From Chryseobacterium hagamense (GTDB taxonomy: Bacteria > Bacteroidota > Bacteroidia > Flavobacteriales > Weeksellaceae), in contig NZ_BJYJ01000002.1 of NCBI RefSeq assembly GCF_007991455.1, forward strand, positions 186,001 to 250,000: a stretch of DNA of 64,000 bases. The letters run 5' to 3'. The notes beneath the pieces are model-generated. The model saw only the letters and a program-made list of their open reading frames with translations. It had not been told where the DNA came from and did no database searches. Both the position numbers and the translations under genes were made by a program. Of this stretch, positions 24,543 to 34,252 are shown piece after piece (positions within the stretch are counted from its first letter, which is position 1; each line of letters starts with the position of its first letter).

Positions 24543-25019
24543 ATGAGAAAGACAAAAGCGAAAAAAAGACCGTTGTTACCAGATCCGAAATTTAATGATC
24601 AATTGGTAACAAGATTTGTAAACAACTTAATGCTTGACGGTAAAAAGTCAATCGCATTCAAAATTTTCTATGATGCATTGGATATCGTAGAAACTAAAAA
24701 AGGAGAAACTGAGAAGACTGCCCTTGAAATCTGGAAAGATGCACTTACCAACGTAATGCCTCACGTAGAAGTACGTTCCAGAAGAGTAGGTGGAGCCAAC
24801 TTCCAGATTCCTATGCCAATCAGAGCAGACCGAAAGATTTCTATGGCCATGAAATGGTTAATCCTTTACTCTAAAAAGAGAAACGATAAGTCTATGGCTT
24901 TGAAACTGGCTAACGAAGTAGTAGCTGCTGCAAGAGAAGAAGGTGCTGCTTTCAAAAAGAAATCCGATACTCACAAAATGGCGGAAGCAAACAAAGCTTT
25001 CTCACACTTTAAATTCTAA
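24543..25019 (+). CDS. rpsG: 30S ribosomal protein S7
   Basis: Head-assembly protein that nucleates the 16S rRNA 3' domain, 158 residues. Recognised by the N-terminal [21 protein letters not shown] and the central [17 protein letters not shown]. It is the second gene of the operon, with 6 bases to fusA. Confidence 0.97.
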   Translation: MRKTKAKKRPLLPDPKFNDQLVTRFVNNLMLDGKKSIAFKIFYDALDIVETKKGETEKTALEIWKDALTNVMPHVEVRSRRVGGANFQIPMPIRADRKISMAMKWLILYSKKRNDKSMALKLANEVVAAAREEGAAFKKKSDTHKMAEANKAFSHFKF

Positions 25020-25025
25020 TCTGAA

Positions 25026-27143
25026 ATGGGTAGAGATCTTAAATACACAAGAAATATTGGTATTGCTGCTCACATTGATGCAGGTAAAACAACCACTACA
25101 GAAAGAATTTTATTCTATACAGGGGTAAACCACAAGATTGGAGAAGTTCACGATGGTGCTTCTACCATGGACTGGATGGAGCAGGAAGCAGAAAGAGGGA
25201 TTACCATTACTTCTGCGGCTACCACTTGTTCTTGGAACTTCCCGACAGATCAGGGAAAACCTGTTGCTGAAACAAAACCTTACCACTTCAACATCATCGA
25301 TACCCCGGGACACGTTGACTTTACTGTAGAAGTAAACCGTTCTCTAAGGGTATTGGACGGATTGGTATTCCTTTTCTCTGCCGTAGACGGAGTAGAGCCT
25401 CAGTCTGAAACAAACTGGAGACTTGCTGACAACTACAAAGTAGCAAGAATGGGATTCGTAAACAAAATGGACAGACAAGGTGCTGACTTCTTGAACGTTG
25501 TAAGACAAGTAAAAGAAATGTTAGGATCCAATGCCGTTCCAATCGTTTTGCCGATCGGTGCTGAAGAAGACTTCAAAGGGGTTGTAGACTTAATTAAAAA
25601 CAGAGCGATCATCTGGGATGAAGCAGGACAGGGAGCTACTTTCGAAGTAGTGCCGATTCCTGAAGACATGAAGGATGAAGTACTTGAATACAGAGAGAAA
25701 CTGGTAGAAGCAGTAGCTGACTACGATGAGACTTTGATGGAGAAATTCTTCGAAGATCCGGATTCTATCTCTGAAGAAGAAATCAATGAAGCGCTTAGAA
25801 AAGCGACGATCGATTTATCTATTATCCCAATGACTTGTGGTTCTTCATTCAAGAACAAAGGAGTGCAGTTTATGTTGGATGCCGTATGTAAATACCTTCC
25901 TTCTCCATTGGATAAAGATGATATCAAAGGTACTGACCCAAGAACAGACGCTGAAATCACAAGAAAGCCATCTGTAGATGAGCCTTTCTCCGCTTTGGCA
26001 TTTAAGATTGCTACCGACCCGTTCGTGGGAAGACTGGCATTCTTCAGAGCCTACTCCGGAAGACTGGATGCAGGTTCTTATATCCTGAACACCCGTTCAG
26101 GTGATAAAGAAAGAATCTCCAGAATCTATCAGATGCACGCGAACAAGCAAAATCCTGTAGAATATATTGAAGCAGGAGATATCGGTGCTGCGGTAGGTTT
26201 CAAATCTATCAAAACCGGTGATACGATGTGTGACGAGAAAAACCCGATCGTTCTTGAATCGATGGTTTTCCCGGATCCGGTAATCGGTATCGCGGTTGAG
26301 CCTAAAACGAAAGCTGACCAGGATAAAATGGGTAACGCTTTAGCCAAACTGGCTGAAGAAGATCCTACGTTCACGGTAAGAACTGACGAGGCTTCAGGAC
26401 AAACGATCATCTCCGGTATGGGTGAGCTTCACCTGGATATCATCGTGGACCGTATGAAGAGAGAGTTCAAGGTTGAAGTAAACCAGGGACAGCCTCAGGT
26501 AGAGTACAAAGAAAACTTAACAAAAGTTGCCCAGCACAGAGAAGTTTACAAAAAACAATCCGGTGGTAAAGGTAAATTTGCTGATATCGTATTTGAACTT
26601 GGACCTGCAGAAGAAGGTAAAATCGGCCTGGAATTCATCAATGAGATCAAAGGGGGTAACGTTCCTAGAGAATTTGTTCCTGCTATTGAAAAAGGCTTTA
26701 AAGCTGCAATGAAAAACGGTCCTTTGGCTGGTTTCGAAGTTGAAGGAATTAAAGTTATTCTTAAAGACGGATCTTTCCACGCGGTGGATTCTGATGCCCT
26801 TTCTTTCGAAATGGCTGCTAAATTAGGATTCAAAGAAGCGGGACGTGCTGCCAAGCCGGTAATTATGGAGCCTATTATGAAACTGGAAGTTGTAACTCCG
26901 GAAGAATATATGGGTAACATCATCGGTGACCTTAACAAGAGAAGAGGTACCATCAGCGGTCAGGAAGAAAAGAACGGTGCTGTAGTAATCAAAGGTTCAG
27001 TTCCACTTTCTGAAATGTTTGGATATGTTACGACTCTAAGAACCCTTTCCTCAGGAAGAGCAACTTCTTCCATGGAGCTAGAGAAGTACCAGGCTACCCC
27101 TCAAAACGTTGCTGAAGATATTATTGCTAAAGCAAAAGGTTAA
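25026..27143 (+). CDS. fusA: Elongation factor G
   Basis: Translocase GTPase of 705 residues. G domain motifs are [16 protein letters not shown] (P loop), the switch I region [32 protein letters not shown] (G3) and [10 protein letters not shown] (G4). Domain II, III, IV (loop with [25 protein letters not shown]) and V are all present, so it is full length. Only one EF-G is in the window. It is third in the str operon; rpsJ follows after 18 bases, with no tuf gene between. Confidence 0.97.
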   Translation: MGRDLKYTRNIGIAAHIDAGKTTTTERILFYTGVNHKIGEVHDGASTMDWMEQEAERGITITSAATTCSWNFPTDQGKPVAETKPYHFNIIDTPGHVDFTVEVNRSLRVLDGLVFLFSAVDGVEPQSETNWRLADNYKVARMGFVNKMDRQGADFLNVVRQVKEMLGSNAVPIVLPIGAEEDFKGVVDLIKNRAIIWDEAGQGATFEVVPIPEDMKDEVLEYREKLVEAVADYDETLMEKFFEDPDSISEEEINEALRKATIDLSIIPMTCGSSFKNKGVQFMLDAVCKYLPSPLDKDDIKGTDPRTDAEITRKPSVDEPFSALAFKIATDPFVGRLAFFRAYSGRLDAGSYILNTRSGDKERISRIYQMHANKQNPVEYIEAGDIGAAVGFKSIKTGDTMCDEKNPIVLESMVFPDPVIGIAVEPKTKADQDKMGNALAKLAEEDPTFTVRTDEASGQTIISGMGELHLDIIVDRMKREFKVEVNQGQPQVEYKENLTKVAQHREVYKKQSGGKGKFADIVFELGPAEEGKIGLEFINEIKGGNVPREFVPAIEKGFKAAMKNGPLAGFEVEGIKVILKDGSFHAVDSDALSFEMAAKLGFKEAGRAAKPVIMEPIMKLEVVTPEEYMGNIIGDLNKRRGTISGQEEKNGAVVIKGSVPLSEMFGYVTTLRTLSSGRATSSMELEKYQATPQNVAEDIIAKAKG

Positions 27144-27161
27144 TTTTTTAAAGTACAAGAA

Positions 27162-27467
27162 ATGTCACAAAGAATCAGAATAAAACTTAAATCTTACGAT
27201 TACAACCTGGTAGATAAATCTGCAGAGAAAATCGTAAAAACGGTAAAGGCTACCGGTGCTGTGGTAAACGGACCGATTCCATTGCCAACGAATAAGAGAA
27301 TCTTCACCGTGTTGAGATCTCCTCACGTAAACAAGAAAGCAAGAGAGCAGTTCCAGTTGTCAGCTCACAAAAGACTGATGGATATCTACTCTTCTTCTTC
27401 TAAAACTGTAGATGCCCTGATGAAATTAGAGCTTCCTTCAGGAGTAGACGTTGAAATCAAAGTGTGA
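27162..27467 (+). CDS. rpsJ: 30S ribosomal protein S10
   Basis: A 101-residue protein of the 30S head, also the NusE antitermination factor. The sequence [21 protein letters not shown] and the loop [20 protein letters not shown] are typical. In most bacteria rplC follows directly; here a strong terminator follows and rplC lies 9.9 kb away. Confidence 0.97.
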   Translation: MSQRIRIKLKSYDYNLVDKSAEKIVKTVKATGAVVNGPIPLPTNKRIFTVLRSPHVNKKAREQFQLSAHKRLMDIYSSSSKTVDALMKLELPSGVDVEIKV

Positions 27468-27493
27468 TCCTTACACTTTCTAACGATTATAAA

Positions 27494-27528
27494 AAATCCG
27501 TTCCTGCAAAGGAGCGGATTTTTGTTTT
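27494..27528 (+). terminator. Terminator after rpsJ
   Basis: AAATCCGTTCCT and AGGAGCGGATTT form a 12-bp stem (one G-T) with a GCAA tetraloop, followed by TTGTTTT. It ends the str operon and separates rpsJ from the accessory island. Confidence 0.9.
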
Positions 27529-27557
27529 AACTGGGAATCGATCGGTCGTACCTGATT

Positions 27558-27587
27558 TTGGTACGGTCTTATTTTATCTTATATTCG
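27558..27587 (+). promoter_or_regulatory. Probable promoter of the first GLPGLI gene
   Basis: TTG (27558-27560) and TATATTCG (27580-27587, one mismatch to TAnnTTTG) are 19 bases apart. The ATG lies 14 bases downstream. Confidence 0.55.
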
Positions 27588-27601
27588 TTAAAATTATTAT
27601 C

Positions 27602-28438
27602 ATGAAAAGATTCTTGCCGCTGCTGGTCCTGATCAGTATCTCAATAAATGCACAGACCCACCGCTTTATTTATGACCTGGTATACCGGCCGGATTCTGCA
27701 TCAACGGAGGTACGCAAAACCAACTACTATCTGGATATCAATCCGGAAGAAAGCTTTTATTATGAAAGGCCCTTTTTTGTTAGCGATTCTATTGAGAAAG
27801 CATCGGGAAGAAGGATCTTCAGTGGCAAGCCCAGCGATCTTTTAAGCAGGAATCTTAAGACCGGGCAATATGTTTTATACAGCATTCAGAGTTTCGATAT
27901 TTATCAGCTGAAGGATACGCCCCAGATCTCCTGGAAAATAGAAAAGGAGACCAAAACTTTCTCTTCGTTACAGCTTCAGAAGGCGATCACCAGATTCGGG
28001 GGAAGGAACTGGACGGCCTGGTTTTCCAAAGACTTCCCGTTTCAGGAAGGCCCATATAAATTCCATGGATTGCCCGGAATGATCGTGGAGATCTATGACG
28101 ATCAGAAAAACTACCATTTCACCCTAAACAAATCGCAGAATTTTACCGATACCCAACTTAACAGTATTTACATCAATGCAAAAGGGAGAGGCGTTGAAAT
28201 TCCTTATTCCAAATACCGATCCATGCTGTTAAGCTATTACTCGGATCCGCTGAAATTTATCAACAGCGGGCAGACTGAAATTAATGAAGACCATAAACTG
28301 GGACTGGACGACGGCCGTGTTATTTACAAGCCCGAAGAACTCCGGCAGTACGGTATCGAAGAACAGCAGCGGATCAGGAAATACAACAATCCTATTGAAC
28401 TTGACCGGGCAGTGCGCTATCCTGAAATTAAAAAATAA
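27602..28438 (+). CDS. GLPGLI family protein 1
   Basis: A 278-residue secreted protein of the GLPGLI family (function not established). The start MKRFLPLLVLISISINAQ at 27602 gives a clear signal peptide; the longer frame runs back over the rpsJ terminator. The diagnostic segment is KFHGLPGMIVEIYDD (about 160-175). It is preceded by RFGGRNWTAWFSKDFPFQEGPY and followed by a C-terminal KYNNPIELDRAVRYP. It is the first of two tandem paralogues. Likely periplasmic or surface-located. Confidence 0.85.
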   Translation: MKRFLPLLVLISISINAQTHRFIYDLVYRPDSASTEVRKTNYYLDINPEESFYYERPFFVSDSIEKASGRRIFSGKPSDLLSRNLKTGQYVLYSIQSFDIYQLKDTPQISWKIEKETKTFSSLQLQKAITRFGGRNWTAWFSKDFPFQEGPYKFHGLPGMIVEIYDDQKNYHFTLNKSQNFTDTQLNSIYINAKGRGVEIPYSKYRSMLLSYYSDPLKFINSGQTEINEDHKLGLDDGRVIYKPEELRQYGIEEQQRIRKYNNPIELDRAVRYPEIKK

Positions 28439-28532
28439 TCCATGGCTTATCATTTATATAAAAATAAAATTTAATTTAGTATTATGTATTGCAAGGTTCT
28501 GTTTTATGTGTACCTTTATAAAAAATTTTACT

Positions 28533-29357
28533 ATGAAAAAAATACTTTTGCTGATGATTCTGTTTGGCTTGTCGGCTACCGCACAAACGCATCGTTTTAT
28601 TTACGAATACCATTTTAGGACAGATTCTTCTTCCACCGAAAAAAGGAAGGTCAGTATGGCGCTTGATGTAAATCCTGACCAGATTAAATTTTACAATTAT
28701 GATTTTATTGTTACGGATTCCATCAACAAAACAAGAGGTGAAAACAGTGTGATCTGGGATGATACGCCCGCGCTTATCCGAAAAAAAAATTCTACGGTAA
28801 ATACCAATTACGTAATGGTCCAGAGTATGTTTGTGGTAGATACTGATGATAAAATGAACTGGAATCTTATTGATGAGACCAAAACCATCGGAAGCTACAA
28901 AGTACAGAAAGCGACGACCCGTTATGGTGGCAGGAACTGGACGGCATGGTTTACAAAGGATATTGCTTTAAGCGAAGGGCCATACAAGTTCAGGGGATTG
29001 CCGGGGATGATTTTTGAAATTTATGATGACCGGGACAATTTTAAATTTTCCTTGGTTAAAAGCTATAAGATGCAGAAAACATACGAAACTTTTAGCATCC
29101 TTGAAAATCTCGGCGGTCAGAAACCCGTAAAAATCAACGAAGCGAAATTGCGGAACCTGATGCTTGACAACTACAATGATCCCCTCCGTGAATTCAAGGA
29201 ACAATATAAGAACAATACCGATCCGAATGCCCATTTTTGGGTGATGGGAATTGAAGTCAAAAGGCCGGAACAGATGAAGGAACTGTCGGATATGATGCAG
29301 AAAAGCATCAGGAAAAACAACAATCCGATTGAGCTGGATAAAGCTATTAAATACTGA
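28533..29357 (+). CDS. GLPGLI family protein 2
   Basis: Paralogue of the preceding gene, 274 residues, with signal peptide (1-17, ending ATAQ). It shares THRFIYEYHFRTDSSSTEKRK near the N-terminus, GGRNWTAWFTKDIALSEGPYKF and FRGLPGMIFEIYDD, and the end KNNNPIELDKAIKY. The start at 28533 was chosen for the signal peptide; the longer frame overlaps the previous gene. A tandem duplication with later divergence is the simplest origin. A terminator follows. Confidence 0.85.
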   Translation: MKKILLLMILFGLSATAQTHRFIYEYHFRTDSSSTEKRKVSMALDVNPDQIKFYNYDFIVTDSINKTRGENSVIWDDTPALIRKKNSTVNTNYVMVQSMFVVDTDDKMNWNLIDETKTIGSYKVQKATTRYGGRNWTAWFTKDIALSEGPYKFRGLPGMIFEIYDDRDNFKFSLVKSYKMQKTYETFSILENLGGQKPVKINEAKLRNLMLDNYNDPLREFKEQYKNNTDPNAHFWVMGIEVKRPEQMKELSDMMQKSIRKNNNPIELDKAIKY

Positions 29358-29383
29358 TTATAAGTCCAAATCATCTGGGCCAG

Positions 29384-29411
29384 AAAACGCTGCCGTTTCG
29401 GCGGAGTTTTT
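29384..29411 (+). terminator. Terminator after GLPGLI gene 2
   Basis: An imperfect stem of AACGCTGCCG with CGGCGGAGTT around TTT, followed by TTT. Moderate strength. Confidence 0.6.
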
Positions 29412-29443
29412 GATATCCCTACCTTGTTTAAAATCAAAAGAAA

Positions 29444-29938
29444 ATGACTAAGTCAGACAAAAGTATTTTCGAAAAATTTTCGGATTGGGCATCCAAATTT
29501 ACAGGAAGCTCTTACGCCTTTATAAGTGCTACTTTAATCGTTATTATCTGGGCTGCCTCAGGGCCTGTTTTCAAATACTCGGAAGACTGGCAGCTGGTCA
29601 TCAATACCGGAACGACCATCATTACCTTTCTGATGGTTTTCCTGATCCAGAAGGTACAGAACAAAGATTCCAAAGCGATTCAGATCAAACTGAACGAGCT
29701 TATTGCCGCTAATGAAAAAGCAAGCAACCGGATCGTGGATATTGAAGACCTGACGGAAAAAGAGCTCGATCAGCTGCATTGCTATTATGAAAAGCTGGCA
29801 GACTTTGCCGAAGAAGACGAAGATATCCATGCTTCCCATTCCATTGATGCCGCCCAGCAGAACCAGGACCATAAAGACGAAATGTTCAGAAAGCGCCATG
29901 AGGAGTGGTTGAAGCAGCAAAATAAGCAACATGAATAA
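29444..29938 (+). CDS. Low-affinity iron permease family protein
   Basis: A 164-residue membrane protein. Two transmembrane segments (about 24-43 and 53-70) frame the family signature QLVINTGTTIITFLMVFLIQKVQNKDSKAIQIKLNEL. The C-terminal half (about 80-164) is a charged helix ending in a His/Gln/Glu-rich tail. The family was named for a fungal low-affinity Fe(II) transporter, but bacterial members are short and transport is unproven. It sits in the accessory island as a single gene. Confidence 0.85.
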   Translation: MTKSDKSIFEKFSDWASKFTGSSYAFISATLIVIIWAASGPVFKYSEDWQLVINTGTTIITFLMVFLIQKVQNKDSKAIQIKLNELIAANEKASNRIVDIEDLTEKELDQLHCYYEKLADFAEEDEDIHASHSIDAAQQNQDHKDEMFRKRHEEWLKQQNKQHE

Positions 29939-30143
29939 CTGTAATTTCCTTTAACATATTTTAACAAATGCATTTTAATCTTAATGAACAGTAATCAATT
30001 ATTATTATAAAAATTCAATCGATTCATCTTAGTAAATATAAATCTAATAAAAGTGATTTAACATAAAAAAACAGGTCATTTATTTAATATGAAATATTTG
30101 AAAAAAATAATTTTCTTATATAATTTTGAATCACTGATTTATT

Positions 30144-30462
30144 ATGTACTTTATCAAAAAATTATTATTTGTTGCTATCATCTGTGTAGCAAGGTAAGTC
30201 AAGCAAAGAACGCAGAAATCAAAAAACCGAAAGACAAAACACAAACAGTAGAATCTAAAAGTGATGAGAATACAAAACAGGATTCTTAGAAAGATTCGAA
30301 AGCTGCGCTGAAACCTATTGCTTGGATTGGTGTTTCTACATGGTGTGGAAAGTTTTTTATCTCGATGCTAATGATTATACAAGCATGGATGAGCTTAATG
30401 ATGCAGCTATGTATTTTACTGACCAGCAATGTTCGGGTACATTTGTTGGCCAGTATACCTAA
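30144..30462 (+). pseudogene. Decayed small secreted-protein gene
   Basis: Three segments of coherent coding sequence lie in different frames. The first starts with ATG at 30144 and gives a signal peptide (MYFIKKLLFVAIICVA). After a frame change near 30194 the next reads SQAKNAEIKKPKDKTQ up to a TAG at 30287-30289. In the same frame past the stop comes KDSKAALKPIAWIGVSTWCG. A second frame change, near the A/T runs at 30349-30358, gives VFYLDANDYTSMDELNDAAM and continues to FVGQYT and a TAA. Joined, they make a secreted protein of about 105 residues. Two frameshifts and one nonsense codon indicate a dead gene. The region is AT-rich. Confidence 0.6.
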
Positions 30463-30520
30463 AATTATGTATTAATCCTGAATAGGCAGCTGTATGCTAC
30501 CTATTTACCTATCAGTAAAA

Positions 30521-31351
30521 ATGAAATATAATTTATTACTATTTTTTTTATTCACCATTACTTTAAATGGTCAAAAAATTATTTCTCCCAATTTTTCAAT
30601 CAAGCCTTCTCCCTTTGAGATTATTGAATATGGTAAAAGCTTTTACAATATATACTATAAAGTTGATTTTTTGGATAATGCCCTTTTGCCTTCCAGTAAA
30701 AAAGAAATTATATGTATACTGGAAGTAAATGATAAAGTTTCTAAATTTTTTGATAACAATAAGATCAGAATTGATTCATTAGATGAAGTATACCGCAATA
30801 AAAATACTTTGGGACAGAAAGAGGCAGGAGAATATTTCAAAACAAAAGTATTGTGGAATAATGTTATATTCAAAAACGGTGATTCTTTAACTGTACAGGA
30901 CAGATTCAGATACCCTTACCAATATGATGGTGAACAGCCTGCATTAAACTGGAACTTGGAAAAAGGAGAAAAAGACCTGTTAGGATACAAATGCAAAAAA
31001 GCCAGAGTGAATTATGCTGGCAGAACTTATTTTGCATGGTATACGCCAGACATTCCATTATATAACGGACCTTATATATTCGGAGGCCTTCCTGGATTAA
31101 TCTTAGAAGTGGAAGACATTGATAAGAAGTATAGTTTTATAGCTGTAGGGATTGATAAAAGCCCTAAGCCCATCTATCTGAGAAATGAAAAAAAGATATT
31201 AAAAGTCACCAGAGAGAAATTCAAAAGCGTTCGGAAGGTATATAAAGAAAATCCTGGCGCTTTCTATAATGGGAAAGCTTATAATGAAGATGGGAGCCCA
31301 TTAACAATTAAGCCAAAAAATGTCCAATATGAATCTATGGAATTGGATTAA
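30521..31351 (+). CDS. GLPGLI family protein 3
   Basis: A 276-residue secreted protein with signal peptide (MKYNLLLFFLFTITLNGQ). The start at 30521 removes an unneeded nine-residue extension. Family features are ALNWNLEKGEKDLLGYKCKK, YAGRTYFAWYTPDIPLYNGPY and FGGLPGLILEVED. It is clearly more AT-rich than the other GLPGLI genes, with A/T-ending codons, and lies beside a decayed gene, so separate acquisition is likely. A very strong palindrome follows. Confidence 0.82.
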   Translation: MKYNLLLFFLFTITLNGQKIISPNFSIKPSPFEIIEYGKSFYNIYYKVDFLDNALLPSSKKEIICILEVNDKVSKFFDNNKIRIDSLDEVYRNKNTLGQKEAGEYFKTKVLWNNVIFKNGDSLTVQDRFRYPYQYDGEQPALNWNLEKGEKDLLGYKCKKARVNYAGRTYFAWYTPDIPLYNGPYIFGGLPGLILEVEDIDKKYSFIAVGIDKSPKPIYLRNEKKILKVTREKFKSVRKVYKENPGAFYNGKAYNEDGSPLTIKPKNVQYESMELD

Positions 31352-31422
31352 GTCTTAAAAGAGTTATTAAAAATTTTATATTTGACTTGGCGGCTGGAAT
31401 TAAATAGGCAACCATTAAGCAG

Positions 31423-31462
31423 AAGTAAGAAAGGAATCGAAATTTCGATTCCTTTCTTACTT
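31423..31462. terminator. 40-base perfect palindrome, bidirectional terminator
   Basis: The 20 bases from 31423 (AAGTAAGAAAGGAATCGAAA) are followed directly by their exact reverse complement. It lies between two convergent genes and ends 4 bases before the stop codon of the minus-strand gene. There is little T-tail, but the pure stem should stop transcription from either side. Confidence 0.7.
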
Positions 31463-31466
31463 AAAT

Positions 31467-34178
31467 TTATCTCATAAAATAACCAAAATAAGAACAGCTT
31501 CCCATCAGTTCCTTCGCGGTTTCCGTATCGGCATACTGGTTTTTCAGTACGGCGAAGCTGGTGCGGTACTGCTGATTCCTGATCTGATCCAGCTGCTTCT
31601 GGTAAGCATCGCTTTTCTCACTGTACTTCGGATCCGAGTAATCGATGGCGGAAGGGTGCTTTGCTTCATATTGGTAATATTTACCCTGTTCCGCACTGGC
31701 CATCTGGAAGAGAACCCTTGCTTTCTGTTCCCGGTCTGCGGAAAGGTCAAAGGCTTTTTTGTAATAGCTGATGGTAAGATCAAAATTATCCGGCTCGATA
31801 TACGTCCGGTCCGGGAAATTCTTATAATAATACTGATACGGATTTTTACGTTCCGTACTCCAGAAATCATATTTTCCGCCATTCGTATTATCGATATCCA
31901 TCACAAAAAGCTGGCGGTAATATCCTAAGATCGATGTGTTGTACAGCAGGTTTCCGATCAGCTGGTTGGCCGTGGCAGCCTTACGGTCTTTTCCGGACCC
32001 TATTTTTTTAAGCTGTAGTAAAGCATCCGCCAGCTCCAGTTTATTCATGGAAGGTTTAATGAAAGGGAACTGGGAATGATCCTCTTTTTTCATGCTTTCC
32101 TCGGGGGTACTCTGGAAGCTTTCCCAAACGTTGTGTCCGAAAACAAGATCGGAAATATTTCTGAAGCCGTTGTATTCACCTGTGCCGTACTGATGCGGAA
32201 TTTCTTTCCGGGTATTGTTGTCCCAGTCATAGTTGGTTCTTGGAATACCGATGAAATTCTGAGCTTTTGCATAGTAGGATTTCGCTTTTTCAAAATCTGC
32301 CTGCCTCATCGCCCGGTCGCCGTAGATCACAGCGAAGAAAGCATCAATGTTTCCGACATCGTCAATGTTTTTGGCAATGATCTGTTCTTCAAACTTCGTC
32401 TTATCAGTTTTTCTGTAGAAGTCTTCCACGCTTTTCACCAGGCTTGAATTCGGACTGTACTGCAGATCCGACAGCTTATTGCTCATCAGGAAAGATTTTC
32501 CGTCTTCACCCTGCAGGAAATAACGGTTGGCCAGAACGTCCTTCAGGAAATCTTTGGTAGACGGGACATCACCATAATAACCATCCGCTGCGTCGGTGCT
32601 GTCTTTTTTTACTTCCGGCTGATCGGTAAAATACTCCGGATAATCGTTCATCAGATGATCTTCGTATGCCGCATCGATCTTGGGCTGGGAAACGATATCG
32701 TTCAGGATCTTCATTCTTTTGATCTGCTCCTGGTATTCCGGATTCGTTGTGGTAATATCATTTAAGATCTCAGTGCTGGCTTTGTAATCTTTCTTTAAAA
32801 ATTTAAGATAGGCATCAGCAATCTGCCAGTATTCATCCTTCGATTTTTCTTTGGCTTTACCGGTAAATTTTTCCAGGTCATCCAGAAAGTCCTTGGTCTT
32901 GTCATCATACCAATAATTGTTTTTGCTGAATACCGGAATCCGGTTCGGGTTGTCCAGCAGTTCGTCATCACTCTGATCCGCTTTGCTGTCTGTTGAATTC
33001 TTATCTTTTTTGCTGCTGAAAAGGTTTTTGAAAAACCGTACGATTTTCTGCCAGAAAGAGAGTTCTTCTTTTTTCGGTTCTGCTGTTGCGGCTTTTGCCT
33101 GATCCGGTGATTTATCTGAAGCTGCCGTCTGGGTGGAAGCGTTTCCTTCAGCATCCTGATAGTAATAGATCGGAAGGTAACTTCGCTCCAGCTCATTGAT
33201 GCTCCGTACAGCCATCACTTTAAGGATTTCCGAATCCGGATCGATCTCGAACATTTTTTCCATGGTCGGAATCGGGTTGTTGAAATCTTCATAACCCAAC
33301 AGGAAGTAAGCCATGTTCTTCTCTTGGCTGGTTCCTGCTCTTTTCAGGATATTGTTGAACGAAGCGGTGTCGGAAAGTTTCATGGATACAAAAGCCGATT
33401 CCTTCCGGCTCTTGCTGTTCATGAATACCTGGAAAAAATTCCAGTTCGCATCGCTCTTCATATCCAGGCCGCGCTGTGCACCCGCCAACTGGTCCAAAGC
33501 CATAAAATAAGCAGATCCCCTTAACTTAATAGGCTCAACATACTTTTTGAATGCCTGAACCGCTGCATCGTAATTTCTTGTATAGTGATTGAAACGGACC
33601 AGCTGATATCCGTACCGCTGCCTGATTTCAGGATTCGTAGCTGCATTGTAGAGGGAAGTCAGGGCTGCAACCGTTTTGCCGTAATCCAGGTTGGTTGCAT
33701 TCATGCTGCTGTTTTCATTTTCCCGGTAATAGAAGGAATCGGGCGTTTCAACATAGTTGATCTTCATGTAGGGCTCGAGGTACTTAGCCTCGATCAGGTA
33801 ATCCACAGCCTCACGGTATTTCGGATAAAAGCCGGCTCCCAGCTTTACCAGCAACGGGTTGGATGGAGTTCCTTTTTTAAGGGCATTCAGATCATTGATG
33901 TTCATCTTGTTCACCAGGTAATCCGTTTCCGCATAATTCAGTTGGTTGTTGAAGAATTTCTTCCACGTGTAGATGTTGTCGTCCGGAATCTGTGAAGTTT
34001 TGAAATCCGAATAGAACCTCGTGGAATAGCTGTGCAGAAACGGGAGGTAGGATTTGTCCCGGATAATGCTCTGGGTGAAAAGATTGAAATATTCATAATC
34101 CGGATCCGACCAGGCACAGGCGCGGGATTCGGTATAGAAAAGCGAAAGAACCGCAAGTGAGAGCAAATGCTTTTTCAT
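31467..34178 (-). CDS. Large secreted TPR-like protein, function unknown
   Basis: A 903-residue protein with signal peptide (residues 1-20, ending ESRA) and an N-terminal Cys-Ala-Trp. The body is almost all alpha-helical with repeats of TPR/SEL1 character. Examples are YDAAVQAFKKYVEPIKLRGSAYFMAL, ADAYLKFLKKDYKASTEILNDITTT and DRAMRQADFEKAKSYYAKAQNF. A Lys/Asp-rich low-complexity linker lies about residues 340-420. The C-terminal part includes DFDLTISYYKKAFDLSADREQKARVLFQMA. I recognise no enzyme motif. Likely periplasmic or outer-surface scaffold. It is read toward the palindrome and lies 75 bases downstream of the TIM-barrel-like lipoprotein on the same strand, so the two may be co-transcribed. 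Confidence 0.7.
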   Translation of the reverse strand: MKKHLLSLAVLSLFYTESRACAWSDPDYEYFNLFTQSIIRDKSYLPFLHSYSTRFYSDFKTSQIPDDNIYTWKKFFNNQLNYAETDYLVNKMNINDLNALKKGTPSNPLLVKLGAGFYPKYREAVDYLIEAKYLEPYMKINYVETPDSFYYRENENSSMNATNLDYGKTVAALTSLYNAATNPEIRQRYGYQLVRFNHYTRNYDAAVQAFKKYVEPIKLRGSAYFMALDQLAGAQRGLDMKSDANWNFFQVFMNSKSRKESAFVSMKLSDTASFNNILKRAGTSQEKNMAYFLLGYEDFNNPIPTMEKMFEIDPDSEILKVMAVRSINELERSYLPIYYYQDAEGNASTQTAASDKSPDQAKAATAEPKKEELSFWQKIVRFFKNLFSSKKDKNSTDSKADQSDDELLDNPNRIPVFSKNNYWYDDKTKDFLDDLEKFTGKAKEKSKDEYWQIADAYLKFLKKDYKASTEILNDITTTNPEYQEQIKRMKILNDIVSQPKIDAAYEDHLMNDYPEYFTDQPEVKKDSTDAADGYYGDVPSTKDFLKDVLANRYFLQGEDGKSFLMSNKLSDLQYSPNSSLVKSVEDFYRKTDKTKFEEQIIAKNIDDVGNIDAFFAVIYGDRAMRQADFEKAKSYYAKAQNFIGIPRTNYDWDNNTRKEIPHQYGTGEYNGFRNISDLVFGHNVWESFQSTPEESMKKEDHSQFPFIKPSMNKLELADALLQLKKIGSGKDRKAATANQLIGNLLYNTSILGYYRQLFVMDIDNTNGGKYDFWSTERKNPYQYYYKNFPDRTYIEPDNFDLTISYYKKAFDLSADREQKARVLFQMASAEQGKYYQYEAKHPSAIDYSDPKYSEKSDAYQKQLDQIRNQQYRTSFAVLKNQYADTETAKELMGSCSYFGYFMR

Positions 34179-34252
34179 TTTATGATGGTGTTTAGTTGTA
34201 GTAATAGGTTATTTGAAGAATCTGGGCTTATTTACTTTAAACGTCATTTTAT

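Noticed and set aside
25110..27000. Several minus-strand frames opposite fusA
   Set aside because: Shadows of a highly conserved gene; composition follows the fusA codon pattern.
29444..29938. Low-affinity iron permease as proof that the island is an iron-uptake locus
   Set aside because: No receptor, siderophore or Fur-like site is nearby, and transport by bacterial members is unproven.
30089..30289. 66-codon frame in the decayed region
   Set aside because: Only its second half is coding-like and belongs to the pseudogene; the first half runs through the former 5' region and a different frame holds the signal peptide.
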